From Candidatus Thiosymbion sp. (GTDB lineage Bacteria > Pseudomonadota > Gammaproteobacteria > Chromatiales > Chromatiaceae): DNA of 38,586 nt. Location: contig JAHDND010000012.1 of the NCBI GenBank assembly GCA_018435665.1, positions 1 to 38,586 on the forward strand, written 5' to 3'. The notes under the pieces were generated by a model. That model had not been told where the DNA came from. It saw only the letters and a program-made list of their open reading frames with translations, and did not search any database. Positions 17,281 through 25,488 of the stretch are shown piece after piece. The position numbers were made by a program, and so were the translations under genes. How positions within the stretch are numbered: position 1 is the first letter of the stretch; each line of letters starts with the position of its first letter.

Positions 17281-18345
17281 GTGGAAAGCAGTCTCTTCAT
17301 CGATATCACCCTCACCTCCGGCCTGGCCCTCTTCGTGGTGGGCTTCGTCGGTGGCATGGTCTCGGGTTTCATCGGCTCCGGCGGGGCCTTCGTGCTCACC
17401 CCGGCCATGATGACCCTGGGCGTGCCCGGCATCGTCGCCGTGGCCTCCAATATCTGCCACAAGTTCCCCAAGTCCCTGGTCGGGGCCATGAAACGCCATA
17501 AATACGGCCAGGTGGACGTCAAGCTGGGGCTGATCATGGGCCTCTTCGCCGAGGCGGGGATGCTGGTCGGCAAGCAGGTCATGACCGGCATCAAACATAC
17601 CTATGGTGACGTGGGCACCAGCCTCTATGTCTCGGTGGTCTTCGTCATCGTCCTGGCCATCGTCGGCGGCTTCGTGCTGCGGGACGCCTACCGCATGTTC
17701 CAGCAGGAAAAGGCGGCGGGGGGTGTCCAGGCACCCCATCAGGTCACCCCTCTGGCGCGCTGGGTCCAGTCCATCCGCATCCCCGGGACCATGGTTTGGT
17801 TCCCCAGCATCCAGGCCCGGGTCTCGCTGCTGTTCATCGCCCCCCTCGGCTTCGCCACCGGCATGCTGGCGGCCACCATCGCCGTGGGTGGCTTCATCGG
17901 CGTCCCGGCCATGATTTATGTCCTTGGCGCCCCGGCCCTGATGGCCTCCGCCACCGAACTGGTCATCGCCTTCGTCATGGGCCTGGGTGGCACTATCCTC
18001 TACGCCCTGGACGGGGTGGTGGACATCCGCCTGGCCATGATCATCCTCGCCGGCTCCCTGTTCGGCATCCAGATCGGCGCCATCGGCACCACCTACGTCA
18101 AGGACTCGGTGGTCAAGCTGGTGATGGGCCTGATCATGGTCATCGTGCTCTTCTCGCGCTTCTTCTATGTGCCGGGCTACCTTTCCCGCCTGGAGTTGAT
18201 CAAACCCTTGCCCGAGTCCATGATCACCACCCTGAAAATCCTGGGTGACGCCACCCTGGTGCTGGCCCTGGCGGTCGGCGGCCTGACGATCATCATCGCC
18301 CTGATCAAGGGCATGGCGGCCCATCGCCTGGCCCAGGAGGTCTGA
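17281..18345 (+). CDS. TauE/SafE-family sulfite/organosulfonate exporter-like permease
   Basis: A 354-residue integral membrane protein with about eight helices. The two half-repeats of the family are visible: GMVSGFIGSGGAFVLTPAMM near residue 25 and GMLAATIAVGGFIGVPAMIY near 200. TauE/SafE members export sulfite or sulfonates or take up related anions; the substrate is not determined here. Translation starts at GTG (17281) with CGGAG about ten bases upstream. The stop is three bases before the ATG of the Usp gene, so the two are co-translated. This variant has a longer cytoplasmic loop (about residues 140-180) than short TauE proteins. Confidence 0.88.
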   Translation: MESSLFIDITLTSGLALFVVGFVGGMVSGFIGSGGAFVLTPAMMTLGVPGIVAVASNICHKFPKSLVGAMKRHKYGQVDVKLGLIMGLFAEAGMLVGKQVMTGIKHTYGDVGTSLYVSVVFVIVLAIVGGFVLRDAYRMFQQEKAAGGVQAPHQVTPLARWVQSIRIPGTMVWFPSIQARVSLLFIAPLGFATGMLAATIAVGGFIGVPAMIYVLGAPALMASATELVIAFVMGLGGTILYALDGVVDIRLAMIILAGSLFGIQIGAIGTTYVKDSVVKLVMGLIMVIVLFSRFFYVPGYLSRLELIKPLPESMITTLKILGDATLVLALAVGGLTIIIALIKGMAAHRLAQEV

Positions 18346-18348
18346 ACC

Positions 18349-19191
18349 ATGGCCAACTCCATGAAGCACATTCTCTTCGCCACCGACGGCTCGGAATTCT
18401 CCACCGGCGCCCAGCGGGTGGCCATCGCCCTGGCCAAGCGCTGCGGGGCACGGCTCACCGCCATGACCATCGTCCTCTCGACCCAGGACCTGGAGGGGGT
18501 CGGCACCCAGGGCCTGCGGGAACAACTGGAGCGGGAGGCCCAGGCCATCCTCGACGGAGTAGTGACGGCGGCCGGGGCGGCGGGCGTCGCCTGCGCGACC
18601 CAACTGGTATACGGCGACCAGCCCCATCAGGAGATCATCACCACCGCCGAGGAGCTGGAACCCGACCTGATCGTCATGGGCCGGCGCGGCAAGCGCGGCC
18701 TGGCCCGCTTCATGGTTGGCCATGCCACCGCCCAGGTCGCCGGCCTGGCCCCCTGCCCGGTGCTGATGGTGCCGCGCGCCGGGGAGCTGTGGCAGCGGCG
18801 CATCCTCCTCGCCAGCGATGGCTCGACGGCGGCGGCCGGCGCCGAGGACCTGGCCATTGGGCTGGCCCAGCTCTGTCAGCTGCCCCTGACCCTGGTCTCG
18901 GTCACCAGCCCCAGCCATAACGCCGAACGCAAGGCCGAGGCCCAGGCCGCCCTCGACCAGCTCCTGACCCGGGTCCAGGCGGCCGGGCTGGAAGGGGAGA
19001 CAGTGCTGGCGGAGGGCCGCCCGGAAGCGGAGGTGGTGGCGACCGCGGCCAGCCGTGGCGCGGACCTCATCGTCATCGGCAACCGCGGTCGCACCGGGCT
19101 GAAGCGCCTGCTGCTGGGCAGCGTCTCCGAGCGCGTCATGGGCCTGGCCCAGGGGCCGGTGCTGATCGTGCCGGGGGACCGGAGCGCCTGA
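18349..19191 (+). CDS. Tandem universal stress protein (two Usp domains)
   Basis: A 280-residue cytoplasmic protein with two UspA domains (about 1-146 and 150-278). Each opens with a beta-strand plus Asp (ILFATDGS, ILLASDGS) and ends with an ATP-type loop: GRRGKRGLARFMVGHAT in the first, GNRGRTGLKRLLLGSVS in the second. The second fits the G-2x-G-9x-G-S nucleotide motif; the first has His in place of the final Ser. It is joined to the permease gene by a three-base gap and may regulate it in response to ATP or stress (inference). Confidence 0.93.
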   Translation: MANSMKHILFATDGSEFSTGAQRVAIALAKRCGARLTAMTIVLSTQDLEGVGTQGLREQLEREAQAILDGVVTAAGAAGVACATQLVYGDQPHQEIITTAEELEPDLIVMGRRGKRGLARFMVGHATAQVAGLAPCPVLMVPRAGELWQRRILLASDGSTAAAGAEDLAIGLAQLCQLPLTLVSVTSPSHNAERKAEAQAALDQLLTRVQAAGLEGETVLAEGRPEAEVVATAASRGADLIVIGNRGRTGLKRLLLGSVSERVMGLAQGPVLIVPGDRSA

Positions 19192-19358
19192 CACGCCTTG
19201 GCGAGGGCTGCGCCCAGGCGGGGGAAAATCAAACCGAGGGGGAGGGTATCTAGAGTCAATGCACCTCCCGATGGGGTCCGCCCCGGGTTGTAAGAGAAAT
19301 CTCGCCGCTGCTCCATCGCGGGTCATTTTCGGTTTTCCCGGCTCGGGGTGCGTCTGAT

Positions 19359-19471
19359 GGAGGACAAGCTGAATCCCTCCCGGCAGGCTTGACGACCGCC
19401 TCCCGGCGGTCAACACCGCCAGACGCATCCCGACCCTCCCCAGCGTTGCCGAAAACAGAGAGGGGTCGTCT
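19359..19471 (-). repeat. Inverted ~115-bp repeat, right copy
   Basis: This is the reverse-complement partner of 16671-16785, imperfectly conserved. The hairpin GACCGCC-TCCC-GGCGGTC lies at 19394-19411. Its outer edge (GTCGTCT at 19465-19471) abuts a TATACT string only seven bases before the next ATG at 19484. The rest of the 292-bp gap after the Usp gene holds an imperfect GCCT-GGCG/CGCC-AGGC hairpin near 19194-19218 that might terminate the cluster. Confidence 0.75.
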
Positions 19472-19483
19472 ATACTCCTGACC

Positions 19484-21187
19484 ATGCCCCTCGCCCTCCC
19501 CTTCAGCTCCGCCTCCCGCCCCATCCGCTCCCGCCTGTTCCGGGACCTGGTGCTGCTGGTCCTGGTCACCGTTGGCCTGCTGGCCCTGGTGGCCTGGGGG
19601 CTAATCGGCGCCCTGAACCGCGACCTGGCGGCGACCCGGATCAGCGACGCCACCCGCATGGCGCGGGAGGAACTGCGCAACTTCATCCAGCCCCTGTCCC
19701 GCCAGTTGCTCATCACCCGGGATGAACTGACCCTGGCGGGGGCCGAGGCTCTGACCCCCATCCAGCTCACCAACCGCCTCCTGCCCATCCTGCGTCATCT
19801 GGACCAGATCGCCGGTGCCCTCCTGGCGGACGAGAACGGGGGCGAGTATTTCCTCCGCCGCGACGGCGAGGCGTGGCTGGCGCGCGCCATCACCCCCGAC
19901 CAGCCGGGGCGCGCGATCCTGACCCGCCTGGACGCTAGCGGCGCCATCCTCGAAACCTGGGAGGAGCGACTGGATTACGACCCCCGTCAGCGCCCCTGGT
20001 ATGCCACCGCCCGGAAGGCCCAGGGCCAGGTCGCCTGGAGCGAGCCCTATCGCTTCGAGAGCCTCGGCCTGCCCGGGGTCACCGCCGCCCTGACCTGGGA
20101 AATGGCGGGCAAGCCCCGGGTCCTGGCCTTCGACTTGCTGCTCGATGATCTGATGGCGTTTCTCCAGGCCTTGCCCCTGAGCAGCGAGGGGAGCGCCTTT
20201 TTGCTGGATGCCGTTGGGGGTGTCTACCGTGGCGAGCCGCCCCCCAGCACCAGCGGGTCCCCCGTCGGCGACAGCGACAGCGACCGTGGTGGTGGTGGTG
20301 GTGGTGGCGGTGGCGGTGGCGGTGGCGGTGGCGGTGGCGGTGGCGAGGGTCAGGATTACCGGCACCCCTTCTTTTCAGCCGAGGAGCACTTCGGCGGTCC
20401 CCAGATCTTCGCCGCCGCGGCGGCATGGCGCGCCACCGGCCGGCCTAGCGAGCGGTTGATCAGCTTCAACCTCGGCAACAGTGCCTGGCTGGCGGCCTTT
20501 CTGCCCCTCACCGCCAACCCCGAGGGGGGCTGGATCGGCGTCACCCTCCCCCGGTCTCTGCCCGGTGACGCCCTGGCCAGCCGCTGGCCGGTGCTGCTCC
20601 TGGTCACCCTGGTCATCGTCGGCCTGGGTAGCGCCCTCGCCGGCCTGGTCATCCGCAAATACAGCCGCCAGTTGAAGGACCTGCCCCGCTTGAGCATCGA
20701 CCCCGCCCATCCCGAGGCGGATCTCTATGACCTCATCGGCCGCGGGGAGGATGCCCATCTCGAGTTCAAGTCCACCATGCGCCACAACCTGCGCACCGGC
20801 AAGGCCGGCAAGGAGATCGAACTCGCCTGGCTCAAGGGGGTTACCGCCTTCCTCAACACCGATGGCGGCATCGTCCTGCTGGGGGTGGCCGACGATGGCA
20901 CCCTGCTCGGCCTGGACGCGGATGGCTTCGAGAACGACGACAAGTGCCGGCTGCACTTCAAGAACCTACTCAACCAGCACCTGGGGCCTGAGTATGCCCG
21001 GCTGGTGCGCTTCGCGCTTTACGACCTGGAAGGCCAGCGGATCGGCGCCGTGGAGTGCGAACGCTCCAGCACCCCCGTCTTTCTGCGCGCCAAAAATAAC
21101 GAGGAGGCCTTCCTCATCCGCACCGGCCCCTCCAATATCGAGCTCAGCCTGAGCCGGGCCTTGAAATACATTCAGGAGCGGGGCTGA
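19484..21187 (+). CDS. Membrane Cache-type sensor fused to AlbA_2 (Schlafen-like) domain
   Basis: A 567-residue protein. A transmembrane helix (about 20-44) is followed by a periplasmic Cache-like sensor (about 50-365; LDYDPRQRPWYATARKA is the typical Cache motif), a second helix (about 369-390) and a cytoplasmic AlbA_2/Schlafen-like domain (about 415-567) with HLEFKSTM near 423, KGVTAFLNTDGGIVLLGV and ECERSSTPVFL. AlbA_2 domains are linked to nucleic-acid or nucleotide binding and often occur in regulators; coupling to an extracytoplasmic sensor is unusual. A run of 19 Gly (residues 269-287) interrupts the sensor. TATACT seven bases before the ATG, without a ribosome site, hints at a leaderless message. 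Confidence 0.82.
   Translation: MPLALPFSSASRPIRSRLFRDLVLLVLVTVGLLALVAWGLIGALNRDLAATRISDATRMAREELRNFIQPLSRQLLITRDELTLAGAEALTPIQLTNRLLPILRHLDQIAGALLADENGGEYFLRRDGEAWLARAITPDQPGRAILTRLDASGAILETWEERLDYDPRQRPWYATARKAQGQVAWSEPYRFESLGLPGVTAALTWEMAGKPRVLAFDLLLDDLMAFLQALPLSSEGSAFLLDAVGGVYRGEPPPSTSGSPVGDSDSDRGGGGGGGGGGGGGGGGGGGEGQDYRHPFFSAEEHFGGPQIFAAAAAWRATGRPSERLISFNLGNSAWLAAFLPLTANPEGGWIGVTLPRSLPGDALASRWPVLLLVTLVIVGLGSALAGLVIRKYSRQLKDLPRLSIDPAHPEADLYDLIGRGEDAHLEFKSTMRHNLRTGKAGKEIELAWLKGVTAFLNTDGGIVLLGVADDGTLLGLDADGFENDDKCRLHFKNLLNQHLGPEYARLVRFALYDLEGQRIGAVECERSSTPVFLRAKNNEEAFLIRTGPSNIELSLSRALKYIQERG
20288..20344 (+). repeat. GGT/GGC trinucleotide repeat encoding 19 glycines
   Basis: Six GGT codons are followed by alternating GGC and GGT, 19 codons in all. 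Just before it, GACAGC is repeated. The length is a multiple of three in any slippage event, so the frame would be kept. It lies within the periplasmic sensor domain of the Cache-AlbA_2 protein. Confidence 0.95.
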
Positions 21188-21289
21188 GGTAGGGCGAAAA
21201 TCTCTGCATCATCCAAATCAAAGTGCTCTTTCGCCTCTTACCACTTCTTCACTGAGCATACGGATGTTACTGCTGATTAAGCACTGATG

Positions 21290-21470
21290 ATGTGGCGCTT
21301 TTACGGTAGCCCCGATCTCACTCAGTGTTCGTTCCGAGATGCCGCTGGCCTCACCAGCATCCAGGCCCCCCCAGCAATACCTTGCGCTTATGCTGATATT
21401 CCTGATCCTGACGAATGAGGTCTAGTACATAGTCGCTGGCGTCGCTGAACTGGCCAGCCCGAATCCGAAC
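21290..21470 (-). pseudogene. ParD/CopG-type antitoxin remnant, truncated and frameshifted
   Basis: Reading leftward from about 21470, IRAGQFSDASDYVLDLIRQ and QEYQHKRKVLL match the conserved core of ParD-like antitoxins. After the run of seven C (plus strand, around 21366-21372) the match resumes in another frame with LDAGEASGISERTLSEI. One base too many in the homopolymer explains the shift. The N-terminal ribbon-helix-helix strand is missing, and no ParE toxin gene follows. The remainder of the 340-bp gap between 21188 and 21527 holds nothing else I can assign. Confidence 0.72.
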
Positions 21471-21527
21471 CCCCAGCCCCCCGACCCTTATCCACCCTGA
21501 GTGAAGCCCTCCGCTGAGGAACCTCGC

Positions 21528-22004
21528 ATGTTGAAGCCCTGCGCCGCCAATCACTTCCAGGTCGGACATACCGAGCTGTTACGCCAGTCCTATCACACCC
21601 TGACGGGCCGCCACCTGCTGGACCCGTCCCTCTCGCCCCTGGCCGCCGCCGAGGCCCTGTTTACCGCGCCCTTCGTCGTGCTGTCCCACGACACGGCGCC
21701 GGATCCCATCCTGACCTATGGCAACCAGCTTGCCCTCGATCTCTTCGCCTTGTCCTGGGAGGCCTTCACCCGCATGCCCTCGCGCCTCACCGCCGAGGCG
21801 CCCAACCGCGCCGACCGCGAGCGGCTGCTGGCGGAAGTCACCGCCCGTGGCTTCATCGACGACTATGCCGGGGTCCGCATCACCAGCACGGGGCAACGCT
21901 TCCTGATTCAACAGGCAACGGTATGGAATCTGATCGATGCCGCTGGACACCGACGCGGTCAGGCCGCCACCTTCCAAAACTGGCAGCCGGTCGTGGGATC
22001 TTAA
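21528..22004 (+). CDS. MEKHLA-domain protein
   Basis: A 158-residue soluble protein. The segment LFTAPFVVLSHDTAPDPILTYGNQLALDLFALSWEAF followed by RMPSRLTAEAPNRADRERLL matches the MEKHLA family (PF08670), a PAS-like fold; the biochemical role is unknown. TGAGGA eight bases before the ATG at 21528 supports this start over an in-frame GTG at 21501. It stands alone between the parD remnant and umuC. Confidence 0.85.
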   Translation: MLKPCAANHFQVGHTELLRQSYHTLTGRHLLDPSLSPLAAAEALFTAPFVVLSHDTAPDPILTYGNQLALDLFALSWEAFTRMPSRLTAEAPNRADRERLLAEVTARGFIDDYAGVRITSTGQRFLIQQATVWNLIDAAGHRRGQAATFQNWQPVVGS

Positions 22005-22309
22005 TACCCTGAAGCGTGAGTCCTGTTCAGCGTGAGTCCTGCGGGATCTCCTATCGCTGACCAACTCGTTGAAAAAAAGCGTTCTAAAAAATCTTTGGCG
22101 TGAGCTATACGGGTTCCGGGGGTCGCTGACCTGGTCACCATCGCTTTGGCTGTGTGCGGCAGGGACGGGCTGGCTGTAGCCGAAAGGGGCTTGCCATACC
22201 CCGGCGGAGGCGTCCTCTCCGTGACGGCACCACGACCTTAGCAAGGACCATACCCAGATCCGCCTGGCGGCCCCACCACGCTGAGTCAACCCCTGTCGCA
22301 TCCTGGGCC
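22005..22309. other. Intergenic region before umuC
   Basis: No gene is recognised. There is a short direct repeat, AGCGTGAGTCCTG, near 22012 and 22028, and an A/T-rich stretch near 22067-22095. The functional part appears to be the promoter and palindrome immediately downstream. Confidence 0.4.
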
Positions 22310-22338
22310 TATACTCCGATTGACGTAACGCCAATCGG
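22310..22338 (+). promoter_or_regulatory. -10 box with adjoining 23-bp palindrome before umuC
   Basis: TATACT (22310-22315) is directly followed by CCGATTG-A-CGT-A-ACG-C-CAATCGG (22316-22338), a dyad whose arms pair except for one position. A repressor bound there would cover the transcription start of umuC (ATG 22348). It does not look like the enterobacterial LexA box (CTGT-N8-ACAG), so the repressor is unknown; a lineage-specific LexA is possible. Confidence 0.55.
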
Positions 22339-22347
22339 AAACCCAGC

Positions 22348-23766
22348 ATGGCCCTCGGTTTTGTCCCGCCCCCCGCCCCCGCTCCGGCGCCCTTCGCCCT
22401 GGTCGACGCCAACAATTTCTATGTCTCCTGCGAGCGGGTCTTCGACTTCCGGCTGCATGCGCGGCCGGTGGTGGTGCTGTCCAACAACGACGGCTGCTGC
22501 GTGGCGCGCAGCGAGGAGGCCAAGGCCCTGGGGATCCGGATGGGGCAGCCCTTCTTCGAGGTGCGTGACCTGTTGGCGCAGAACCGGGGGGTGGCCCTCT
22601 CGTCCAATTACAGCCTCTATGCTGACATGAGCCGGCGGCTGATGGCGGTCATCGGTCAGTTCAGCCCGGAGCAGGAGATCTACTCCATCGACGAGAGCTT
22701 CCTGCGCTTCACCGGCTTTGGCCACTGGGACCTGACGGCCCATGGGCGGGAATTGCGGGCGCGGGTCCTGCGCTGGACGGGGCTGCCAGTGGGGGTGGGG
22801 ATCGGCGCGACCAAGACCCTGGCCAAGCTGGCCAACCGGCTGGCGAAGAAGCATCCGGACTTCCGTGAGGTGGGGGTCTGTAACCTGCTGGACCTCAGCC
22901 CGGCGCAACAGGCGGGTTATTTCGCCGCGCTGGCGGTGGACGATGTCTGGGGCATTGGCAGTCGCTGGGGCGCCCGGCTCCAGCAGCGGGGGATCGCGAC
23001 GGTGGCGGAGCTCCAGCGGGCGGATGTCGACCAGATCCAGCGCCAGTTCAACGTCGTCCTGGCCAAGACGGTGCTGGAACTGAACGGCATTTCGTGCCTG
23101 CCGCTGGAGGAGGCGCCGCCACCCCGGCAGCAGATCATCGCCTCCCGCAGCTTTGGGCAACCGGTGACGACCTTGGCGATGCTCAGCGAGGCGGTAGCCA
23201 GTCATACCGCCCGGGCGGCGGCCAAGCTGCGGCAGGAGGGGCTCCAGGCGGGTCTGATCCAGGTCTTCGCCGGCACCAACCCCTTCAAGCCCGAGGCACC
23301 CCAGTATCACCCGGGGGCGACGGTGCCCCTGTCCTGGCCTACCGCCAACACCACCCGGCTGCTGAAGGCCGCCCGGGTCGGCCTGCGGCATCTCTTCCGC
23401 GAGGGCTACGAATACAAACGCGCCGGGGTGGTGCTGCTCGACCTGGCGCCGGTGGGGGCGGTGACCGGGGATCTCTTTGCCGCGGCCAGTGTGGTTGGCA
23501 CGGTCGGTACGATCGGTACGATCGGTGCGGTCTGCGAGGTCGGCGCGGTCGGCGCGGTCGGCGCCGCCAACGCCGCCTGCGCGGCTAGCCCGGAACGTCG
23601 GGAGCGCCTGCTGACGGTCCTGGACGGCATCAACACCCGCTGGGGGCGGGGAACGGTGCGCTTCCTGGCCGAGGGGCTGGTCCAGCCCTGGCAGATGAAA
23701 CGCCAGCGGATGTCACCGCGTTACACGACTTGTTGGGCGGAGCTGCCAGTCGCGGTGTCGGGTTGA
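22348..23766 (+). CDS. umuC: Y-family DNA polymerase V catalytic subunit
   Basis: A 472-residue translesion polymerase. Catalytic acidic residues are Asp20 in [13 protein letters not shown] and Asp115-Glu116 in [10 protein letters not shown]; the [18 protein letters not shown] motif and the C-terminal DUF4113 region ([31 protein letters not shown]) are typical of UmuC. Between residues about 380 and 414 there is an inserted stretch of Val/Gly/Ala built from 9-bp DNA repeats (GGTACGATC, GGCGCGGTC), where other UmuC proteins pass straight from DLF to RRERL. No umuD lies next to it, so UmuD must come from elsewhere. SOS-type regulation is plausible. Confidence 0.93.
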   Translation: MALGFVPPPAPAPAPFALVDANNFYVSCERVFDFRLHARPVVVLSNNDGCCVARSEEAKALGIRMGQPFFEVRDLLAQNRGVALSSNYSLYADMSRRLMAVIGQFSPEQEIYSIDESFLRFTGFGHWDLTAHGRELRARVLRWTGLPVGVGIGATKTLAKLANRLAKKHPDFREVGVCNLLDLSPAQQAGYFAALAVDDVWGIGSRWGARLQQRGIATVAELQRADVDQIQRQFNVVLAKTVLELNGISCLPLEEAPPPRQQIIASRSFGQPVTTLAMLSEAVASHTARAAAKLRQEGLQAGLIQVFAGTNPFKPEAPQYHPGATVPLSWPTANTTRLLKAARVGLRHLFREGYEYKRAGVVLLDLAPVGAVTGDLFAAASVVGTVGTIGTIGAVCEVGAVGAVGAANAACAASPERRERLLTVLDGINTRWGRGTVRFLAEGLVQPWQMKRQRMSPRYTTCWAELPVAVSG

Positions 23767-23846
23767 GCATTGTTTTATGCCGCCCTGGCCAACAACGAAA
23801 GCACCCATCAAGGTCTGGCCCCGTCACTGACCGTAAGGTCTATGCT

Positions 23847-23888
23847 TAGGGTGCAGGTCCGAAGCGCATGAGGAGGCCTGCGACCCTA
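23847..23888 (+). promoter_or_regulatory. Leader hairpin before aqpZ
   Basis: TAGGGTGCAGG (23847-23857) pairs with CCTGCGACCCTA (23877-23888) with a single bulged base. It sits 24 bases before the aqpZ ATG and just upstream of its GGAGG ribosome site. It could affect message stability or translation; there is no T-run for termination. Confidence 0.4.
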
Positions 23889-23911
23889 GTCGGAATCCAC
23901 TGGAGGTTGTC

Positions 23912-24631
23912 ATGTCCTTGATTTCACGTGCCCTTGCGGAAATGATCGGTACTTTCTGGCTGGTACTGGGAGGATGCGGTAGCGCCGCCTTGGCCGCCGT
24001 CTTCATGGCCGGTACCAATGACATTGGGATCGGCTTGCTCGGTGTCGCGCTGGCCTTTGGTCTGACCGTGGTGACCATGGCGTATGCCATCGGACATATT
24101 TCAGGCTGCCATCTCAATCCGGCGGTGACGGTGGGTTTGGTGGTCGGCGGCCGGTTTCCCGCCAGTGAAGCCCCGCTGTACATCATCCTGCAAACCATCG
24201 GCGCCATCCTGGCCGCCCTGCTTCTGCTCCTAATCCTGCAAGGCAACCCCGCCTTCACGCTGACGGCCAGTAGTCTGGCGGTCAATGGCTTTGGTGAACT
24301 CTCACCCGGCAAGTACGGGATGATGACCGGCCTGATCGTCGAGGTGGTCATGACCGCCATGTTCCTGTTCATCATCCTCGGCGCCACCGACAAGCGGGGG
24401 ATCGGCAGTCACGCCGGGCTGGCCATCGGGCTGGCCCTAGTTCTGATCCACCTGATCTCCATTCCGGTGACCAACACCTCCGTGAATCCCGCCCGCAGCA
24501 CCGGCCCCGCCCTGGTGCTGGCCCTCAATGGACAGGGCCTGGCGCTGGCGCAGCTCTGGCTGTTCTGGGTCGCCCCCCTCCTCGGCGCCGTCATTGCGGG
24601 CCTGATTTACCGGATGTTCGAGTCGAAATAG
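23912..24631 (+). CDS. aqpZ: Aquaporin Z
   Basis: A 239-residue six-helix water channel of the inner membrane. Both NPA boxes are present, [11 protein letters not shown] and [12 protein letters not shown], with the latter Arg forming the selectivity filter; [17 protein letters not shown] at the N-terminus and [11 protein letters not shown] are AqpZ hallmarks. GGAGG precedes the ATG at a normal distance. It mediates rapid osmotic water flow, which fits the osmolyte gene elsewhere in the window. It is monocistronic. A weak CCAGCC/GGCTGG hairpin follows the stop. Confidence 0.96.
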   Translation: MSLISRALAEMIGTFWLVLGGCGSAALAAVFMAGTNDIGIGLLGVALAFGLTVVTMAYAIGHISGCHLNPAVTVGLVVGGRFPASEAPLYIILQTIGAILAALLLLLILQGNPAFTLTASSLAVNGFGELSPGKYGMMTGLIVEVVMTAMFLFIILGATDKRGIGSHAGLAIGLALVLIHLISIPVTNTSVNPARSTGPALVLALNGQGLALAQLWLFWVAPLLGAVIAGLIYRMFESK

Positions 24632-24740
24632 AACCAGCCAAGGCAACGGCTGGGCTACGGCTAGCATATGGCTCTAGCATACGGCTACAGTTGACCCTTA
24701 ACCGCTCGCGAAGAGGGTCCCTTGACGGCCCAGGATCGTA

Positions 24741-24763
24741 CTCCCCCGGATGGACCGGGGGAG
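24741..24763 (+). promoter_or_regulatory. GC hairpin in leader of VF530 gene
   Basis: CTCCCCCGG and CCGGGGGAG form a perfect 9-bp stem with loop ATGGA. The 3' arm contains GGGGGAG, a ribosome-site-like sequence, but it is about 30 bases from the chosen ATG at 24795. No T-run follows. Confidence 0.4.
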
Positions 24764-24794
24764 GCGTCTTCCATCCCCTGATTCAAGCCCTGCC

Positions 24795-25085
24795 ATGATC
24801 AAGCATGCCGACCGCCCTTCCGCCGACCAGCCGCCCCCGTCGCCGCGCCCCCAACCCAACAATCCCCTGCATGGGGTGACCCTGGAGGCCATGCTGACGG
24901 CCCTGGTCGCGCATTACGGCTGGGAAGACCTGGCCGCGCGCATCCGCCTGCGCTGCTTTGCCCATGAGCCCAGCCTGTCCTCCAGCCTGAAATTCCTGCG
25001 CCAGACCCCGTGGGCACGGGCCAAGGTGGAGGGGCTCTATTTGTTCATGCTCCGGGAACGGCGCCGCCATCAGCCCCGCGCCTGA
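24795..25085 (+). CDS. VF530-family (DUF2132) small protein
   Basis: A 96-residue protein whose core NPLHGVTLEAMLTALV, HYGWEDLAARIRLRCF and SSLKFLRQTPWARAKVE matches the VF530 family, a small alpha-helical fold suggested to bind DNA; its cellular role is unknown. The first ~20 residues are Pro-rich and variable. An in-frame ATG at 24750 is an alternative start, but it lies in the loop of a GC hairpin. No operon partner is evident. Confidence 0.85.
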   Translation: MIKHADRPSADQPPPSPRPQPNNPLHGVTLEAMLTALVAHYGWEDLAARIRLRCFAHEPSLSSSLKFLRQTPWARAKVEGLYLFMLRERRRHQPRA

Positions 25086-25159
25086 ACACCCCGGTCTTGA
25101 CAGCTAACCCTTGATGGGGATGCAGTCTGGCCGACCAAATCCTAGATGTAGGCACCGTT

Positions 25160-25187
25160 TTGACGTACATTTTCCGGGCATTATCAT
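25160..25187 (+). promoter_or_regulatory. Sigma-70 promoter of the tacA-like gene
   Basis: TTGACG (25160-25165) and TATCAT (25182-25187) are 16 bases apart and end 13 bases before the ATG at 25201. This is one of the best promoter matches in the window and suggests that the antitoxin gene is still transcribed. Confidence 0.65.
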
Positions 25188-25200
25188 CGGAGACGCCCTA

Positions 25201-25488
25201 ATGAGTGCTGCTACAGAGATCAAACAAGAGAGGATCAACCTTCGCGTTCGGCACAACGCCAAGCAACTGCTTGAACGTGCAGCCAGTTTCGAGGGCAAGA
25301 CCGTCAGCAACTTCATCCTCGCCAGCGCGCTGGCTCACGCCGAGAAAACCATCCACGACCATGAGGTCATGGTTCTGAGTGCCCACGATGCAGAGGCCTT
25401 TTTTGACGCGCTGGGACGGCCGGTTAGGTTCAATGACTCCCTGACCGCCGCTCTGGAGGAGCATGATCGCCGCGTGGTTAGCAAGTGA
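25201..25488 (+). CDS. TacA-like (DUF1778) ribbon-helix-helix antitoxin
   Basis: A 95-residue antitoxin. The N-terminal ribbon-helix-helix (RINLRVRHNAKQLLERAA, then GKTVSNFILASALAHAE) binds the promoter; the C-terminal part (MVLSAHDAEAFFDALGRP, then FNDSLTAALEEH) normally wraps the partner GNAT toxin. The frame is intact and full length, with a good promoter. Its stop overlaps the GTG start of the toxin gene (25485), as in functional TacAT modules, but that toxin gene is broken. Confidence 0.92.
   Translation: MSAATEIKQERINLRVRHNAKQLLERAASFEGKTVSNFILASALAHAEKTIHDHEVMVLSAHDAEAFFDALGRPVRFNDSLTAALEEHDRRVVSK

Noticed and set aside
19194..19218. Hairpin after the tandem Usp gene as an intrinsic terminator
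   Set aside because: The stem has a mismatch and no T-run follows; mentioned only as a possible end of the cluster.
16870..19788. A 972-codon open frame on the minus strand across the TauE/Usp cluster
   Set aside because: Its composition (Gly, Asp, His, Gln rich, no domains) is that of an antisense shadow in GC-rich DNA; the plus-strand genes are unmistakable.
24741..24763. Perfect GC hairpin considered as a riboswitch or attenuator for the VF530 gene
   Set aside because: Only one simple stem, no T-run and no known leader motif; retained only as a structural feature.
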